Assembly: GCA_019058425.1 (NCBI GenBank) | Contig: JAHPYZ010000052.1 | Span: forward strand, 1-34,741 | Direction: 5' to 3' | Source: Promethearchaeota archaeon | GTDB lineage: Archaea > Asgardarchaeota > Lokiarchaeia > Sigyniarchaeales > SOKP01 | DNA: 34,741 nt | Shown here: positions 9,101-16,608 of the stretch, one piece after another | Position numbering within the stretch: position 1 is the stretch's first letter | How the letters are laid out: each line of letters begins with the position of its first letter | Position numbers and translations under genes: made by a program | Notes under the pieces: model-generated | The model's input: the letters and a program-made list of their open reading frames with translations, nothing else | Database searches by the model: none | What the model was told of the DNA's origin: nothing

Positions 9101-10616
9101 TTATAGATGATAAAGTTGCTTGAAAATTAGCCAATTTTGAATTAAGTTGATTTTTTTCTGTCTGGATAGAGGTAATTTTATTCTCTAGATCTTTTTGATT
9201 TTGATTTTCTTTTGAAATTTTAACATTTAGATCATTTATTTTATTTCTAATTTCTGATTCTGCTTTCTTAGTTGCTTCAATAGCCTCATCAATACTTTCA
9301 GCATCTTTTTTTAATTTCTGTAATTCGTTTTCTAATTTTTCCTTCTTTTCTTCATTTTTTTTTATATTCCCTCTTAAAACCTTAATTTGAGCGTTATTAG
9401 ATGATACACTTTGTTGTATTTTAGAGATTTCTGCTTGAAAAAGGGTTTTTTCATCTTCGTTATCTTTTATTTTAAGGTCTAGTTCCGTTTGGTTTTGTTG
9501 TTTTTTTTCAATTTCTTTTTTAGCATCTTCTATATTTTCTTCACTCTCTAAGATTTCATTTGACACACTTTCAATCAATGAATCAAAAGTCTGTTCTTCT
9601 TCGAGTTTCATTTGTAGGTTCTCTAATGTTTCAATTTCTTTTGTTAATTTATCTATGGATTTCTTATCTAAATTCAAAGTTGTCTGACTTGATGATATTT
9701 GAGTTTTAATTTGAGTAATATTTTCGGTTATTGCCTCTCTTTCTTTTTCTTTATCAGTGATAGTTTTTTGGATATTATCCATAACAAGAGATTCTTGTTT
9801 TAATATATCTTCTTGTCGGTTAATTTTTTCTTGCAATTCTTCAACGATTTTTGAAGAATTTTCAATTTTTTTTTCTAGTTCATCCTCTTCTTCTCTCAAT
9901 TTTGAAATTTTTAAAGCGATGAGCTGTGAATTCATATAATTTATTTGTTCATCTAATTCTTTCCAAGCTAAAGCATCGTTTTTTTCTTTTTCAACTTTTT
10001 TCAATTGAGCTGATACTTCTTTAAAGATTGCTTCAAACTGTCCTAAATCTCTTTCTGCTTTTTCTAATTCTTTCATTGTGGCATCCTTCATTTCATCATA
10101 TTTTTGAAGGCCAATTAACTCCTCAATGAATTTCCTTCGATCTTCAGGATTCATATGCGTTAATTCAACTATCTTTCCTTGTAATACAAACTGATTACTA
10201 CCATCGGGATCTACATTAGCTGCTGCTAAGGCATTTAGTATTTGTTGACGAGTAGCTTTTTTTCCATTCATTTTATATCCTCCGCCCCCACCTCGTATTA
10301 TAACACGTGTAATCTCAAAATCACTTGTCCCTCCGGGAAAAACATTTTCTGAATTATCAAAATATAATGTAACTGATGCCCTTTGGGAGGGATTTTTCCC
10401 TCGTGACCCTGCAAAGATAAGATCCTCTAAACTTTTAGCCCTCATTGTTTTTTTACTTAACCTGCCTAACGAAAAACATAAAGCATCTATTATATTAGAT
10501 TTACCCGCACCATTCGGTCCTACTATACATGTGAATCCGCTTGAAAGTCTGATAGTTACTGTTCGATCTCCAAAAGATTTGAAACCACTCATAGAAATTT
10601 TTTTAATATAAGTCAA
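6165..10616 (-). CDS. smc: Chromosome condensin SMC ATPase, enlarged and with an atypical centre
   Basis: SMC dimers with ScpAB compact and segregate chromosomes by loop extrusion. The N-terminal head has Walker A GPNGAGKS (33-40). The C-terminal head has the signature LSGGE (1375-1379), Walker B FYVMDE (1399-1404) and D-loop DAALD. Long heptad-rich coiled coils run from about 170 to 685 and from about 809 to 1330, roughly 515-520 residues per strand. The protein is 1483 residues against the usual 1170-1190. No canonical hinge sequence is present; the centre instead holds two related helical segments (686-737 and 757-808). No CxxC zinc hook is present, so it is not Rad50. The TTG start (10614-10616) has GGAG seven bases upstream. 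It is first gene of smc-scpA-scpB. Confidence 0.95.
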   Translation of the reverse strand: MTYIKKISMSGFKSFGDRTVTIRLSSGFTCIVGPNGAGKSNIIDALCFSLGRLSKKTMRAKSLEDLIFAGSRGKNPSQRASVTLYFDNSENVFPGGTSDFEITRVIIRGGGGGYKMNGKKATRQQILNALAAANVDPDGSNQFVLQGKIVELTHMNPEDRRKFIEELIGLQKYDEMKDATMKELEKAERDLGQFEAIFKEVSAQLKKVEKEKNDALAWKELDEQINYMNSQLIALKISKLREEEDELEKKIENSSKIVEELQEKINRQEDILKQESLVMDNIQKTITDKEKEREAITENITQIKTQISSSQTTLNLDKKSIDKLTKEIETLENLQMKLEEEQTFDSLIESVSNEILESEENIEDAKKEIEKKQQNQTELDLKIKDNEDEKTLFQAEISKIQQSVSSNNAQIKVLRGNIKKNEEKKEKLENELQKLKKDAESIDEAIEATKKAESEIRNKINDLNVKISKENQNQKDLENKITSIQTEKNQLNSKLANFQATLSSISTEIKMNQGNIQELEEKKTTIEKKITDLSKGQDAEKAVKELLSENESINKELSDLKAKLKQENSVYRKNEQDLELFKMKKYSYDSEINDNNAKIDNINTELKILTKELTKLDREKNNLELQVNTHNKNLQDITDSTEKFITKKENVERRLEDLALEKENLTKKIESSEEEYEKNTKDITGILQILNMLTQNINISVESIKSNIQQSNAEAIESSAEDFKKFILDIFDIMKTVEDIGKDTEKSTEMTEMLDPIMQTLKMFTDNADDTIDQLIDRVKESADIEVQSSTSTFDSFVQDLMEILENVYLSLRKLTMSKSQELYKQLEDISDTISSQTDDFNIIEKQLTENSIQEKHLSENLSVYNKRLNEINKRNTELTERIKKGEVEINERDEIIKTRQSESSVMDTDIEKLTKLKDTYWDNLTTIQDNIDQKQKESDNLREKLQELHGIQNLFDTITEIDDNIEKLNKSIEEKKSLIINTEENIKNNQEEQNSLQKNIDELILQKENFWEKTGNLRKQIDEENKALEDTMDRLRALENVMRIINSIEDIKKENVEAKNSIETCLKDIEGFNSQVEKVQVNVDKKQEIIDTLRNEKKEELESQKAAQKKLNKLNKDLQKSQGKLNELNKNKEREQKIIGLHQEIKETEEQIESIAKELTTFKENLDSENEKKNEKQKEIDKFIQEKDESWKKQKQYQKVITDLKSDLSMENSKINNFESRKLMCTDQIETLFQRSKEYGSLPTITEGLSEAELQSDIVEKTQKKKTLEPVNLKAIEQYDTVKERFDEIDMRRQTIQRERKSILDAIDKIELEKTRTFMKAYHEINREFSRIFQKLSPGGSAKMILDRPDKPFEGGISIEARPRGKKISSLEILSGGEKTLVALSFIFAVQEFYPAPFYVMDEIDAALDGPNVHRVSMVIKEFASQAQFMVISHREENIVNADRIYGVSMQQSGITDIFSVDLEEEAKRILELEDVEPTITE
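8193..8561 (-). repeat. Internal tandem duplication at the SMC hinge position
   Basis: SMC residues 686-737 (8406-8561) and 757-808 (8193-8348) align without gaps over 52 residues with 14 identities and many conservative changes. Shared anchors are I-x-Q-x-L-x-M-x-T-x-N at the start, then S, SS-x3-F-x2-F-[IV]-x-D, and a final I-x3-V. The pair is separated by 19 residues and its midpoint (747) is close to the midpoint of the whole protein (742). Confidence 0.75.
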
Positions 10617-10788
10617 AATTAATCTCCATTTCCTACCATTATTAATAAAAAAATAGTGTGATTATACCTATAAATATATAAGATAGCTTATTAAAAAAAT
10701 CTGTTTTACATTTTCTGATTTTTTAAATCACTTTGAAATGATTTTTTTTCTTAAATTTCAAAAAAAAATGTTTAATTTTTAGACTATT

Positions 10789-11982
10789 TTAATACTGGTT
10801 AAAAATAGCATCAATAATTACTTTAATTTGTTTAGGATTCATCAATATAAAGAAAGAATCATAGTTTACTCCACTAAAACTCTCATCAGTATTTTTATTA
10901 TGAAATATCCTTTTTGATGGTTTTATAATTCCAATATTCAAAAATTCTTCGATCATCTTACGAAATTCATTAAAACCCTTTTCATATTCCAAAGTCTCAC
11001 AAGAAATTTCATATAATTCATGTAATTCTTTAAAGGAAATATAATATCTATTTTTTCTGGTAAAATAGTTTGAAAAATTATCTAAAAATATTACAGTTAA
11101 TATATCTTCTTCAGAAAGATAATTAATCATGTTAAACTCATCAGAAATTTGCATTGAATCAAATTCATTTTGACAAATATCTAATACTTCAAAATTATCT
11201 GTATTATTTTTGTTCTTTAATATTGGATATAAATCTCGAATAATTTCAATTCCTTTACCTGGAACTGGAACATATTGTTCACAGATTAAATCTGTTATAT
11301 ATCTAATAAGATTTCTATCTATTTCATGTGAAAAACTTAATTGTACTCTTTGTTTAAGAATAGAATAAAGTTCTTGATAATTGTAAAAATCTAATTTTTT
11401 TTTTAAATCAAATTCAGAGAATAAATCCATTGTTCCGGGTTGGATGATTTTATTAACTGTCGATATTAGAGTTATATTTGATTCTTTGCCAAATTGCAGG
11501 AATTTATTAAAAAGTTCAGGTTCTAAATATTCAACATTATTAAATAAAAAGAATAAATGAGAATCTGTTCTATTACAAATGAATTTAAACGTATTCCATA
11601 GGTGTAGTACCTCTGAATTTAGTAAAAGGCGAAAATCTAAGTTAAAATTTGATAATCCATTTATTTCATTTAATAATAAAAAAATTAATTCCTCAGGGTT
11701 TTTTTCTTTACAATCTATACTTATTTTATTAATCTTTATGGAATCTTTGTTTTGATTTAAAATATCATTTAATACTTTGTTTACTATTACTTTCTTTCCA
11801 ATACCATTAATTCCTTGATATAGTATATTGAGATTAAACTCATCAGATATTGAATCATTTAAAATCGAAAAGAGGGAGTTTTCTTCTTTTTGTCTGTGCA
11901 ATAAATTTGGAGGGATATAATTTGGGTCAAAAAGAGCTTTTGGTCCTACATAATTTTTATTTATATTGGATTTTGCTATCAT
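10789..11982 (-). CDS. Orc1/Cdc6-like AAA+ protein with degenerate Walker B
   Basis: The opening, ALFDPNYIPPNLLHRQKEE, matches the start of archaeal Orc1/Cdc6 initiators, and the 397-residue length fits AAA+ ATPase plus winged helix. Walker A is GINGIGKK (57-64), keeping the lysine but replacing the following Thr/Ser with Lys. The Walker B site reads FFLFNN (144-149), so the Asp-Glu pair that binds magnesium and activates water is replaced by two asparagines. A sensor-1-like Asn is kept in STVNK. The C-terminal third (YISFKELHELYEI through NIGIIKPSKR) looks like a winged helix. It may bind origin or other DNA without hydrolysing ATP, or regulate a true Orc1 elsewhere. An STAND-type regulator is a less likely alternative. 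A GC-rich dyad lies in its upstream region. Confidence 0.7.
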   Translation of the reverse strand: MIAKSNINKNYVGPKALFDPNYIPPNLLHRQKEENSLFSILNDSISDEFNLNILYQGINGIGKKVIVNKVLNDILNQNKDSIKINKISIDCKEKNPEELIFLLLNEINGLSNFNLDFRLLLNSEVLHLWNTFKFICNRTDSHLFFLFNNVEYLEPELFNKFLQFGKESNITLISTVNKIIQPGTMDLFSEFDLKKKLDFYNYQELYSILKQRVQLSFSHEIDRNLIRYITDLICEQYVPVPGKGIEIIRDLYPILKNKNNTDNFEVLDICQNEFDSMQISDEFNMINYLSEEDILTVIFLDNFSNYFTRKNRYYISFKELHELYEISCETLEYEKGFNEFRKMIEEFLNIGIIKPSKRIFHNKNTDESFSGVNYDSFFILMNPKQIKVIIDAIFNQY

Positions 11983-12020
11983 ATTTTAAACCTTTGTTTA
12001 AGTTTATTTTAATCACAAGT

Positions 12021-12053
12021 ATTTAAACCCCACCCACAGGGGGGTGATTAAAA
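12021..12053. promoter_or_regulatory. GC-rich imperfect palindrome upstream of the Orc1/Cdc6-like gene
   Basis: In otherwise very AT-rich intergenic DNA, CCCCACCC and GGGGGGTG face each other across ACA, flanked by TTTAA and TTAAA, giving an imperfect dyad of about 31 bases. It lies 39 bases upstream of the Orc1-like start codon. A G-run ending in GGGGT is a feature of archaeal origin recognition boxes, and orc1/cdc6 genes often sit by origins, but the rest of the ORB consensus is absent. It may instead be an operator. Confidence 0.4.
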
Positions 12054-12167
12054 GTAAAATTAAACCATATCTTTATTATAAAAAGAAACCTATTTTCCTT
12101 TATTTTAGATTAAAATCATCTTAAAAGTTTTATGGATAACTTAAAAATCTTAATTTATGATTGAGGA

Positions 12168-13127
12168 TTAATCAAAACTCTCTAGTAAATTTTTCAAATT
12201 ATCTGCTAACAACGGTAGATATTCATACGATTTAATTTTCACTTTTTTATTTAAACAAAGAGCAATTAGATAAAATCTTGTATTACTGATATCTAATTTT
12301 CTCAGAAAGATTATACCCTCTTTTTGATATTTGGATTGTTTCTCTGAAAATTCTACATTTGTTACAATATCAATTGTATTTATATCCCATTCTTCTAATT
12401 TTTCCAATGCTTGAGTTAATCTTGGAGCGATAGCTTCACAAATTTTCTGGTAGCTTTCATCAGTGGTCCTACTAGCAATTATAAAGCAATTTTGATCAAG
12501 GAGCAGCATAGAACTATTGTATGTTTTTCCCATATATTCTTTCAATAAGGATTCAAACATTTTTGATTTATGTGTTGCATAAAAAACCCCATCAGAAAAA
12601 GCTTTCAAAAGACTTGGTTCATCATATATTGAAGTTCTATATATAGAAAACTTAATATCTTTAATAGCGGATTTAATTTGATTTTCTAGATAATTCAGGC
12701 GATCTATGGTTTCTTTCTTATTTTTAACATCAGGATCATATTTATGGAGCAATATTAATAACTGAAAATTTTCTGGATGAGATTCTGAGGCTACATTTAT
12801 AATATCATTAAGAAATCTTATTGCTTCTTCAAATTTCTTTGGTGCTTGGATATCAATAACATAAAATATTGATTGCATATCGGTAAAATATTTGCTTTTA
12901 TCGCCCAGATATATTTTTCTATAACCTTTTTGACCCCCTAAATCCCATCGGACAATAGATGTCCCCAATAATGAGTTTGTATAGAAGGTTCTTTTTGCTT
13001 TTATAGTTGGTTTAACAGTAGGTAGTAAACTAAATTTTTTATCTAATAATAACAAAATTGAGGTTTTTCCGCCACTTTCTAAACCACAAAAAAGGATTTT
13101 TTTTAATTCATTTGAACCATTCATCAC
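12168..13127 (-). CDS. Rag/Arf-like small GTPase with roadblock-like C-terminal domain
   Basis: The N-terminal half is a small GTPase domain. G1 is GLESGGKTS (15-23), the switch-II motif is WDLGGQ (61-66) as in Arf and Rag families, and G4 is HKYD (128-131) as in Rag/Gtr proteins (HKMD), where most GTPases have NKxD. The glycine before Gln (GGQ) is Arf/Rag-like. After about residue 195 comes an alpha/beta domain (MLLLDQNCFIIASR, then FYLIALCLN and a terminal amphipathic helix) consistent with a roadblock/longin fold, as in Rag heterodimers. This architecture is characteristic of Asgard archaea. The start may be GTG (13127) or the next codon ATG (13124). It lies 18 bases after the nitrilase gene and is probably cotranscribed with it. 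Confidence 0.88.
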   Translation of the reverse strand: MMNGSNELKKILFCGLESGGKTSILLLLDKKFSLLPTVKPTIKAKRTFYTNSLLGTSIVRWDLGGQKGYRKIYLGDKSKYFTDMQSIFYVIDIQAPKKFEEAIRFLNDIINVASESHPENFQLLILLHKYDPDVKNKKETIDRLNYLENQIKSAIKDIKFSIYRTSIYDEPSLLKAFSDGVFYATHKSKMFESLLKEYMGKTYNSSMLLLDQNCFIIASRTTDESYQKICEAIAPRLTQALEKLEEWDINTIDIVTNVEFSEKQSKYQKEGIIFLRKLDISNTRFYLIALCLNKKVKIKSYEYLPLLADNLKNLLESFD

Positions 13128-13145
13128 AAATTACAAGATATTGTT

Positions 13146-13964
13146 TTATTTATTAATTGTTCTGACTTTTATTTTGTTTTTATCTATTTGTTCTTTTAGA
13201 CGAATTTTCCTTAATTTACTTGGAAAATTTAAATCAATTATATCAAAAACGAAACCACTTGAATCTCTTGGTCCTTCAACAATTTTTAACTTTGATGGGG
13301 ATATCTTACCTTCTTGGAAAGAAATGATTTTGCTATCTCCTATAAATCTTCTTTTCATATACTTACCAAAAGTATTACATGCAACAACGGGTACTCTATT
13401 TTCAAGAGCACGTGCTTTTAGATAAACTTCCCAATTTTCCATTCCATCATCTCTTATTTGGGTAGGCGAAAACAATACATCTGCTCCGTTTTCAACAGCT
13501 AACCGAGGTGTTTCAAAAAAAGCCATATCAAAACATATAAGAACTGAAAAAAAATGAGAATTTCCATGCTTAAATAAATTCAATTCTTTACCTGGCTCAA
13601 AGTATTCACGTTCATAAGCATATAAGTGAATTTTATCTTGCCTACCAATTTCTTCACCGTTTTCATTAAAATAATAACATGTTATGATAGGTTTTTTTAA
13701 ATTATTTCTTTTTTCCCAAATTGCTCCTGACAAGATTTTAACATTGTAGTCTTTAGCAAGAGTTTTAATAAAATTATAATCATGACCTCTTTGTTCCTGA
13801 AAATTTTGATTAAGATCTCTATGAAATGGAACCCATCTTTCAGGTAAGCATATTATATCACAATTATTATATTCTTCTAATAATGCTTTTAAAATTAGTT
13901 CGATTTCTTTATAACATTTATTTCTTTTGTCAAAAATATTTGGTTGAATACATGCTACTCTCAT
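13146..13964 (-). CDS. Carbon-nitrogen hydrolase (nitrilase superfamily)
   Basis: This 272-residue protein has the complete nitrilase catalytic triad: Glu42 in LPERW, Lys111 in DKIHL and Cys144 in LICFDMAF. The family hydrolyses or condenses non-peptide C-N bonds through a Cys-acyl intermediate; the members nearest by eye are small amidases such as omega-amidase-like proteins. The fold-typical opening RVACIQPNIFD and the later segment ENGADVLFSPTQ with ALENRVPVVACNTFG are present. There is no signal peptide, so it is cytoplasmic. It sits between the HAD phosphatase (12-base gap) and the GTPase (18-base gap) in a minus-strand operon. The substrate is not predictable from this context. Confidence 0.92.
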   Translation of the reverse strand: MRVACIQPNIFDKRNKCYKEIELILKALLEEYNNCDIICLPERWVPFHRDLNQNFQEQRGHDYNFIKTLAKDYNVKILSGAIWEKRNNLKKPIITCYYFNENGEEIGRQDKIHLYAYEREYFEPGKELNLFKHGNSHFFSVLICFDMAFFETPRLAVENGADVLFSPTQIRDDGMENWEVYLKARALENRVPVVACNTFGKYMKRRFIGDSKIISFQEGKISPSKLKIVEGPRDSSGFVFDIIDLNFPSKLRKIRLKEQIDKNKIKVRTINK

Positions 13965-13976
13965 TTTACTGATTAC

Positions 13977-14726
13977 TTAGGGATTTGTTTTGTTAATTTC
14001 ATCAATTATCTTAAAAATATCATTCAAGTTGGAGATCTCATAATTAGGTTTATAGTTTTCTTGGATTTCTAATTCTGCCTTATAATCATCGTACTTTCCT
14101 CCACGATGAAGATACACACTATAAATGTTGTTTAAATTAGCAGGAATTATATCTTTATCAATACGATCTCCTACGTATATGGTCTCTTGACCTTTAACTT
14201 CAAATTTCTTTAAACAATAATTAAATAATTCTGGATTAGGTTTTTTAATTCCAATTTCATCTGAAATTACTACTAAATCAATTAATTTATCAATTTTAAG
14301 CCTTAATATCTTTTCATATTGCTTTATTGGGATTCCATCTGTTATAATCGCTGTTTTTATAGAAAATTCTTTCAATTTAATTAAGATTTTCTCAACATCA
14401 TTATAGAGTTTTATTGAATTTACTTTTTCTTCATGATATGCCATAACAGCAGCAGCAATATATTTATATCGATCGTTATATGAGATGAATTCAATGTTTT
14501 CCTCAATCTGATTCAATCGTTTAAGAAAGTGATTATAATGTTTTGAGGAATTTGATCCATACTCTTTCACAATTTCACTCAATATTCGAATCGCTCTCTT
14601 TCTATCCATTTTCAAACCCATTTTAAACATTGCATCAATTCCCTTAATTCTAGCTCTTTCAGATAATCCTGTTGAGTCAAAAAGACAATCATCTAAATCA
14701 AATCCAATTAATTTTATGGGACACAT
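13977..14726 (-). CDS. HAD-superfamily hydrolase, subfamily IA
   Basis: A probable cytoplasmic phosphatase of 249 residues. The four HAD motifs are in order: nucleophile and acid FDLDDCL (Asp10, Asp12), motif II ITDG (Thr129), motif III Lys in KKPNP (161-165), and motif IV VGDRIDKD (185-192). The helical cap domain lies between motifs I and II (about residues 20-100), typical of subfamily IA and of the archaeal phosphatase group like PH1421. It is first gene of the HAD-nitrilase-GTPase operon and diverges from the longin-like gene across a 208-base region. The natural substrate is unknown. Confidence 0.9.
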   Translation of the reverse strand: MCPIKLIGFDLDDCLFDSTGLSERARIKGIDAMFKMGLKMDRKRAIRILSEIVKEYGSNSSKHYNHFLKRLNQIEENIEFISYNDRYKYIAAAVMAYHEEKVNSIKLYNDVEKILIKLKEFSIKTAIITDGIPIKQYEKILRLKIDKLIDLVVISDEIGIKKPNPELFNYCLKKFEVKGQETIYVGDRIDKDIIPANLNNIYSVYLHRGGKYDDYKAELEIQENYKPNYEISNLNDIFKIIDEINKTNP

Positions 14727-14934
14727 TGTAAGTTTCCAATTTTATATTTAATTTATTAAAACAATTCCAATTGATTGCTTATATTAATTTTACTAAGATA
14801 TTAGAGGTAAAGTTAAGATAAATTTATTTATCTTTAATAATATATGATCTTCAATATTAATTTATTTTAGGTTAAACAGAAAAAAAGAGCTGTTTTTGTT
14901 ATATAATAAATAAATCGTAATGGAGATTTATTAA

Positions 14935-16182
14935 TTGAAAACCATCGTGGCTTTGTCATATTTTCATCGCAAAATTGGTCCATTAGTCTTTTATTCTTAT
15001 CCAAAGAATATGTTAGAAAAGGATTTATCAAGTAAAGTAGCAAACATTATGGATCAGCAATTTAGTGAAGGTTTTTTTACACATTCTTTTGAAAATCTAA
15101 AATCAATGAATTATTATTTTGAGATTCATTCTGATTGGGCTCGTGGAAATCAAGAAATGTTAATGGTTTCAATAATTCTTGATCAACAAATACCTCTTGA
15201 AATTGAAGAGAAAATCTCAATTCTATGTACAGAATTCTCAGAAAGATTACAATCAAATGAAGAAATTTTTATGGCATTTTATATAAATGATATAAATAAT
15301 TTTGATGAAGAGGATCAAGAGAATATAATCAAAAACGAATCTTTAATAGAAGCATGGGTGAACAATTTATATTGGGTAATTATAGAAGATACACGAGAAA
15401 AGACTGAAGAAGAAAAAATTGCAATTTTATTAAATGATCGTCATGTATTCAAAACTTTAGAAAAGTTGTCCAAAGGTCCAATTCCATTAGAATGGTTAAG
15501 AGAATGGTATTTTGAGGAGTTCCCGGAAAAAGATTTTAATGATACCATCAATACTTTAGTGGAGAAACAATTTATTTTTATTAATCAAATAGGTTTAGTA
15601 GAGAAATATGTTCTTTTATTAAAAGAAGTAAATGCTGAAAGGATTCCTCCAGATAGTGTTATAGAATACATTGATGATAAACCAGAATTAATAGAATTAC
15701 TACTTCCTAAAGTTCAAGAATATTATAGTGAATATGAAAAGAAAAATAAAGACCAAATAAGAGAAGATGCTTTTACTTTGTTTCAAATTATGGCTGATTC
15801 AAAAAAATATAATGTCCTTTCAGAATTAAGAAATGGTTTGATTTCAAAAGATAAACTACCTAAATTGGTCTCAAAGAAATCTTTAGATTCTTTAATGGAG
15901 AATATTGATTTTTTAAAGAAGTATGATGTTATTGAAGAATTAGATTATAATGATGAAACCTATATAGTTTTAAAAACAAATTTACAAATTACAACTGCTT
16001 TTCCCGAATGGATGAGGAAACTTTTGCCAAAAGAATCTGAGCCCGTAGTAGCAGATAAATATTCCACTAAACTGAATAATAGTGAAGAATTTACTGATGA
16101 AGAAATAGCTAGATCAATTGGAAAAAATGAATCTACTTTAAAAAATACGAAAAGGAGAAATAATAAAAAAAAAAAATTGTAG
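14935..16182 (+). CDS. Longin-like plus winged-helix protein, Asgard type
   Basis: The first 120 residues read as a profilin-like/longin fold: VALSYFHRKIGPLVFYSYP, a helix, YYFEIHSDWARG, then EMLMVSIILDQQIP and MAFYIND. Longin domains occur in eukaryotic trafficking and GTPase-regulatory proteins and are common in Asgard genomes. Residues about 165-240 (VFKTLEKLSKGPIPLEWL and onward) and about 275-360 (AFTLFQIMADSKKYNVLSEL and onward) each look like a winged-helix unit, so a regulatory or GTPase-partner role is possible. The C-terminus is a lysine-rich tail. The TTG start (14935) is supported by GGAGA nine bases upstream. No catalytic motif is visible. The domain reading is by pattern only. 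Confidence 0.65.
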   Translation: MKTIVALSYFHRKIGPLVFYSYPKNMLEKDLSSKVANIMDQQFSEGFFTHSFENLKSMNYYFEIHSDWARGNQEMLMVSIILDQQIPLEIEEKISILCTEFSERLQSNEEIFMAFYINDINNFDEEDQENIIKNESLIEAWVNNLYWVIIEDTREKTEEEKIAILLNDRHVFKTLEKLSKGPIPLEWLREWYFEEFPEKDFNDTINTLVEKQFIFINQIGLVEKYVLLLKEVNAERIPPDSVIEYIDDKPELIELLLPKVQEYYSEYEKKNKDQIREDAFTLFQIMADSKKYNVLSELRNGLISKDKLPKLVSKKSLDSLMENIDFLKKYDVIEELDYNDETYIVLKTNLQITTAFPEWMRKLLPKESEPVVADKYSTKLNNSEEFTDEEIARSIGKNESTLKNTKRRNNKKKKL

Positions 16183-16263
16183 GATAATAATATTTATTAA
16201 ATTAAGCACGGTTATTAAAATTTAAACTGGTCTTTAATAAAAGTTTTAGATGAATAATTTAAA

Positions 16264-16509
16264 ATGTCTGAAGAAGATGAAACTATTTTAGATTTAAAAA
16301 ATCTTTTGGGTTATATGGGGATTGAAATATTAGTTGCAATTCATAATGGGGCAAAAGATTGTGAGACAATTAAGTTATTTTCAGGTTTACCAATTTCTTG
16401 TATAAATGGAAGAATTCCTGTTCTAATTGATTTAGGTCTTATTAAAAAAAATAATGAAGAGTATTTTTTAACAGAGAAGGGAATTTTTTTTAGAAAAAGT
16501 TTTAAGTAA
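16264..16509 (+). CDS. Small winged-helix DNA-binding protein
   Basis: An 81-residue protein consisting of one winged helix-turn-helix: a helix (DLKNLLGYMGIEILVAIHNG), a DCETIKLFSGLPISCINGRIPVLIDLGLI recognition segment, then the wing KKNNEEYFLTEKGIFF. It resembles ArsR/MarR-type transcription regulators but has no metal-binding cysteines beyond two scattered ones. It follows the longin-like gene by 81 bases in the same direction and could be cotranscribed. Confidence 0.75.
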   Translation: MSEEDETILDLKNLLGYMGIEILVAIHNGAKDCETIKLFSGLPISCINGRIPVLIDLGLIKKNNEEYFLTEKGIFFRKSFK

Positions 16510-16527
16510 TAAACTTTATAAAGTTAA

Positions 16528-16600
16528 GACATCAGTTTGGGGCGACAATGTCATCGCTACCGAGCAAGTAGCTATCTTTGTCATAAGGTCATCATCTGTC
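16528..16600 (-). ncRNA. Candidate box C/D small RNA
   Basis: On the minus strand, GACA (16597-16600), then box C ATGATGA (16589-16595), and at the other end box D CTGA (16532-16535) followed by TGTC (16528-16531). GACA and TGTC form the closing stem expected of a box C/D kink-turn. A C'-like GATGA lies at 16551-16555, leaving 15 nt (16536-16550) before box D as a possible guide. A 5-bp hairpin GCTAC/GTAGC sits in the middle and no clear D' box is present, so at most one guide is evident. The RNA would lie just downstream of the minus-strand gene ending at 16609. On the plus strand the same DNA forms hairpins ending in a T-run (16616-16620), so a terminator for 16264-16509 is an alternative. 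Confidence 0.4.
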
Positions 16601-16608
16601 AAATGATG

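Noticed and set aside
6637-9939. Several plus-strand reading frames of 60-130 codons inside smc
   Set aside because: They are antisense to the Lys/Glu-rich coiled coil, giving Phe/Leu/Ser-rich frames with no start signals; they are shadows.
6165-10616. SMC protein being Rad50 or a RecN-like ATPase
   Set aside because: No CxxC zinc hook is present at the centre, and the adjacent scpA and scpB genes and LSGGE/DEIDAALD motifs identify SMC.
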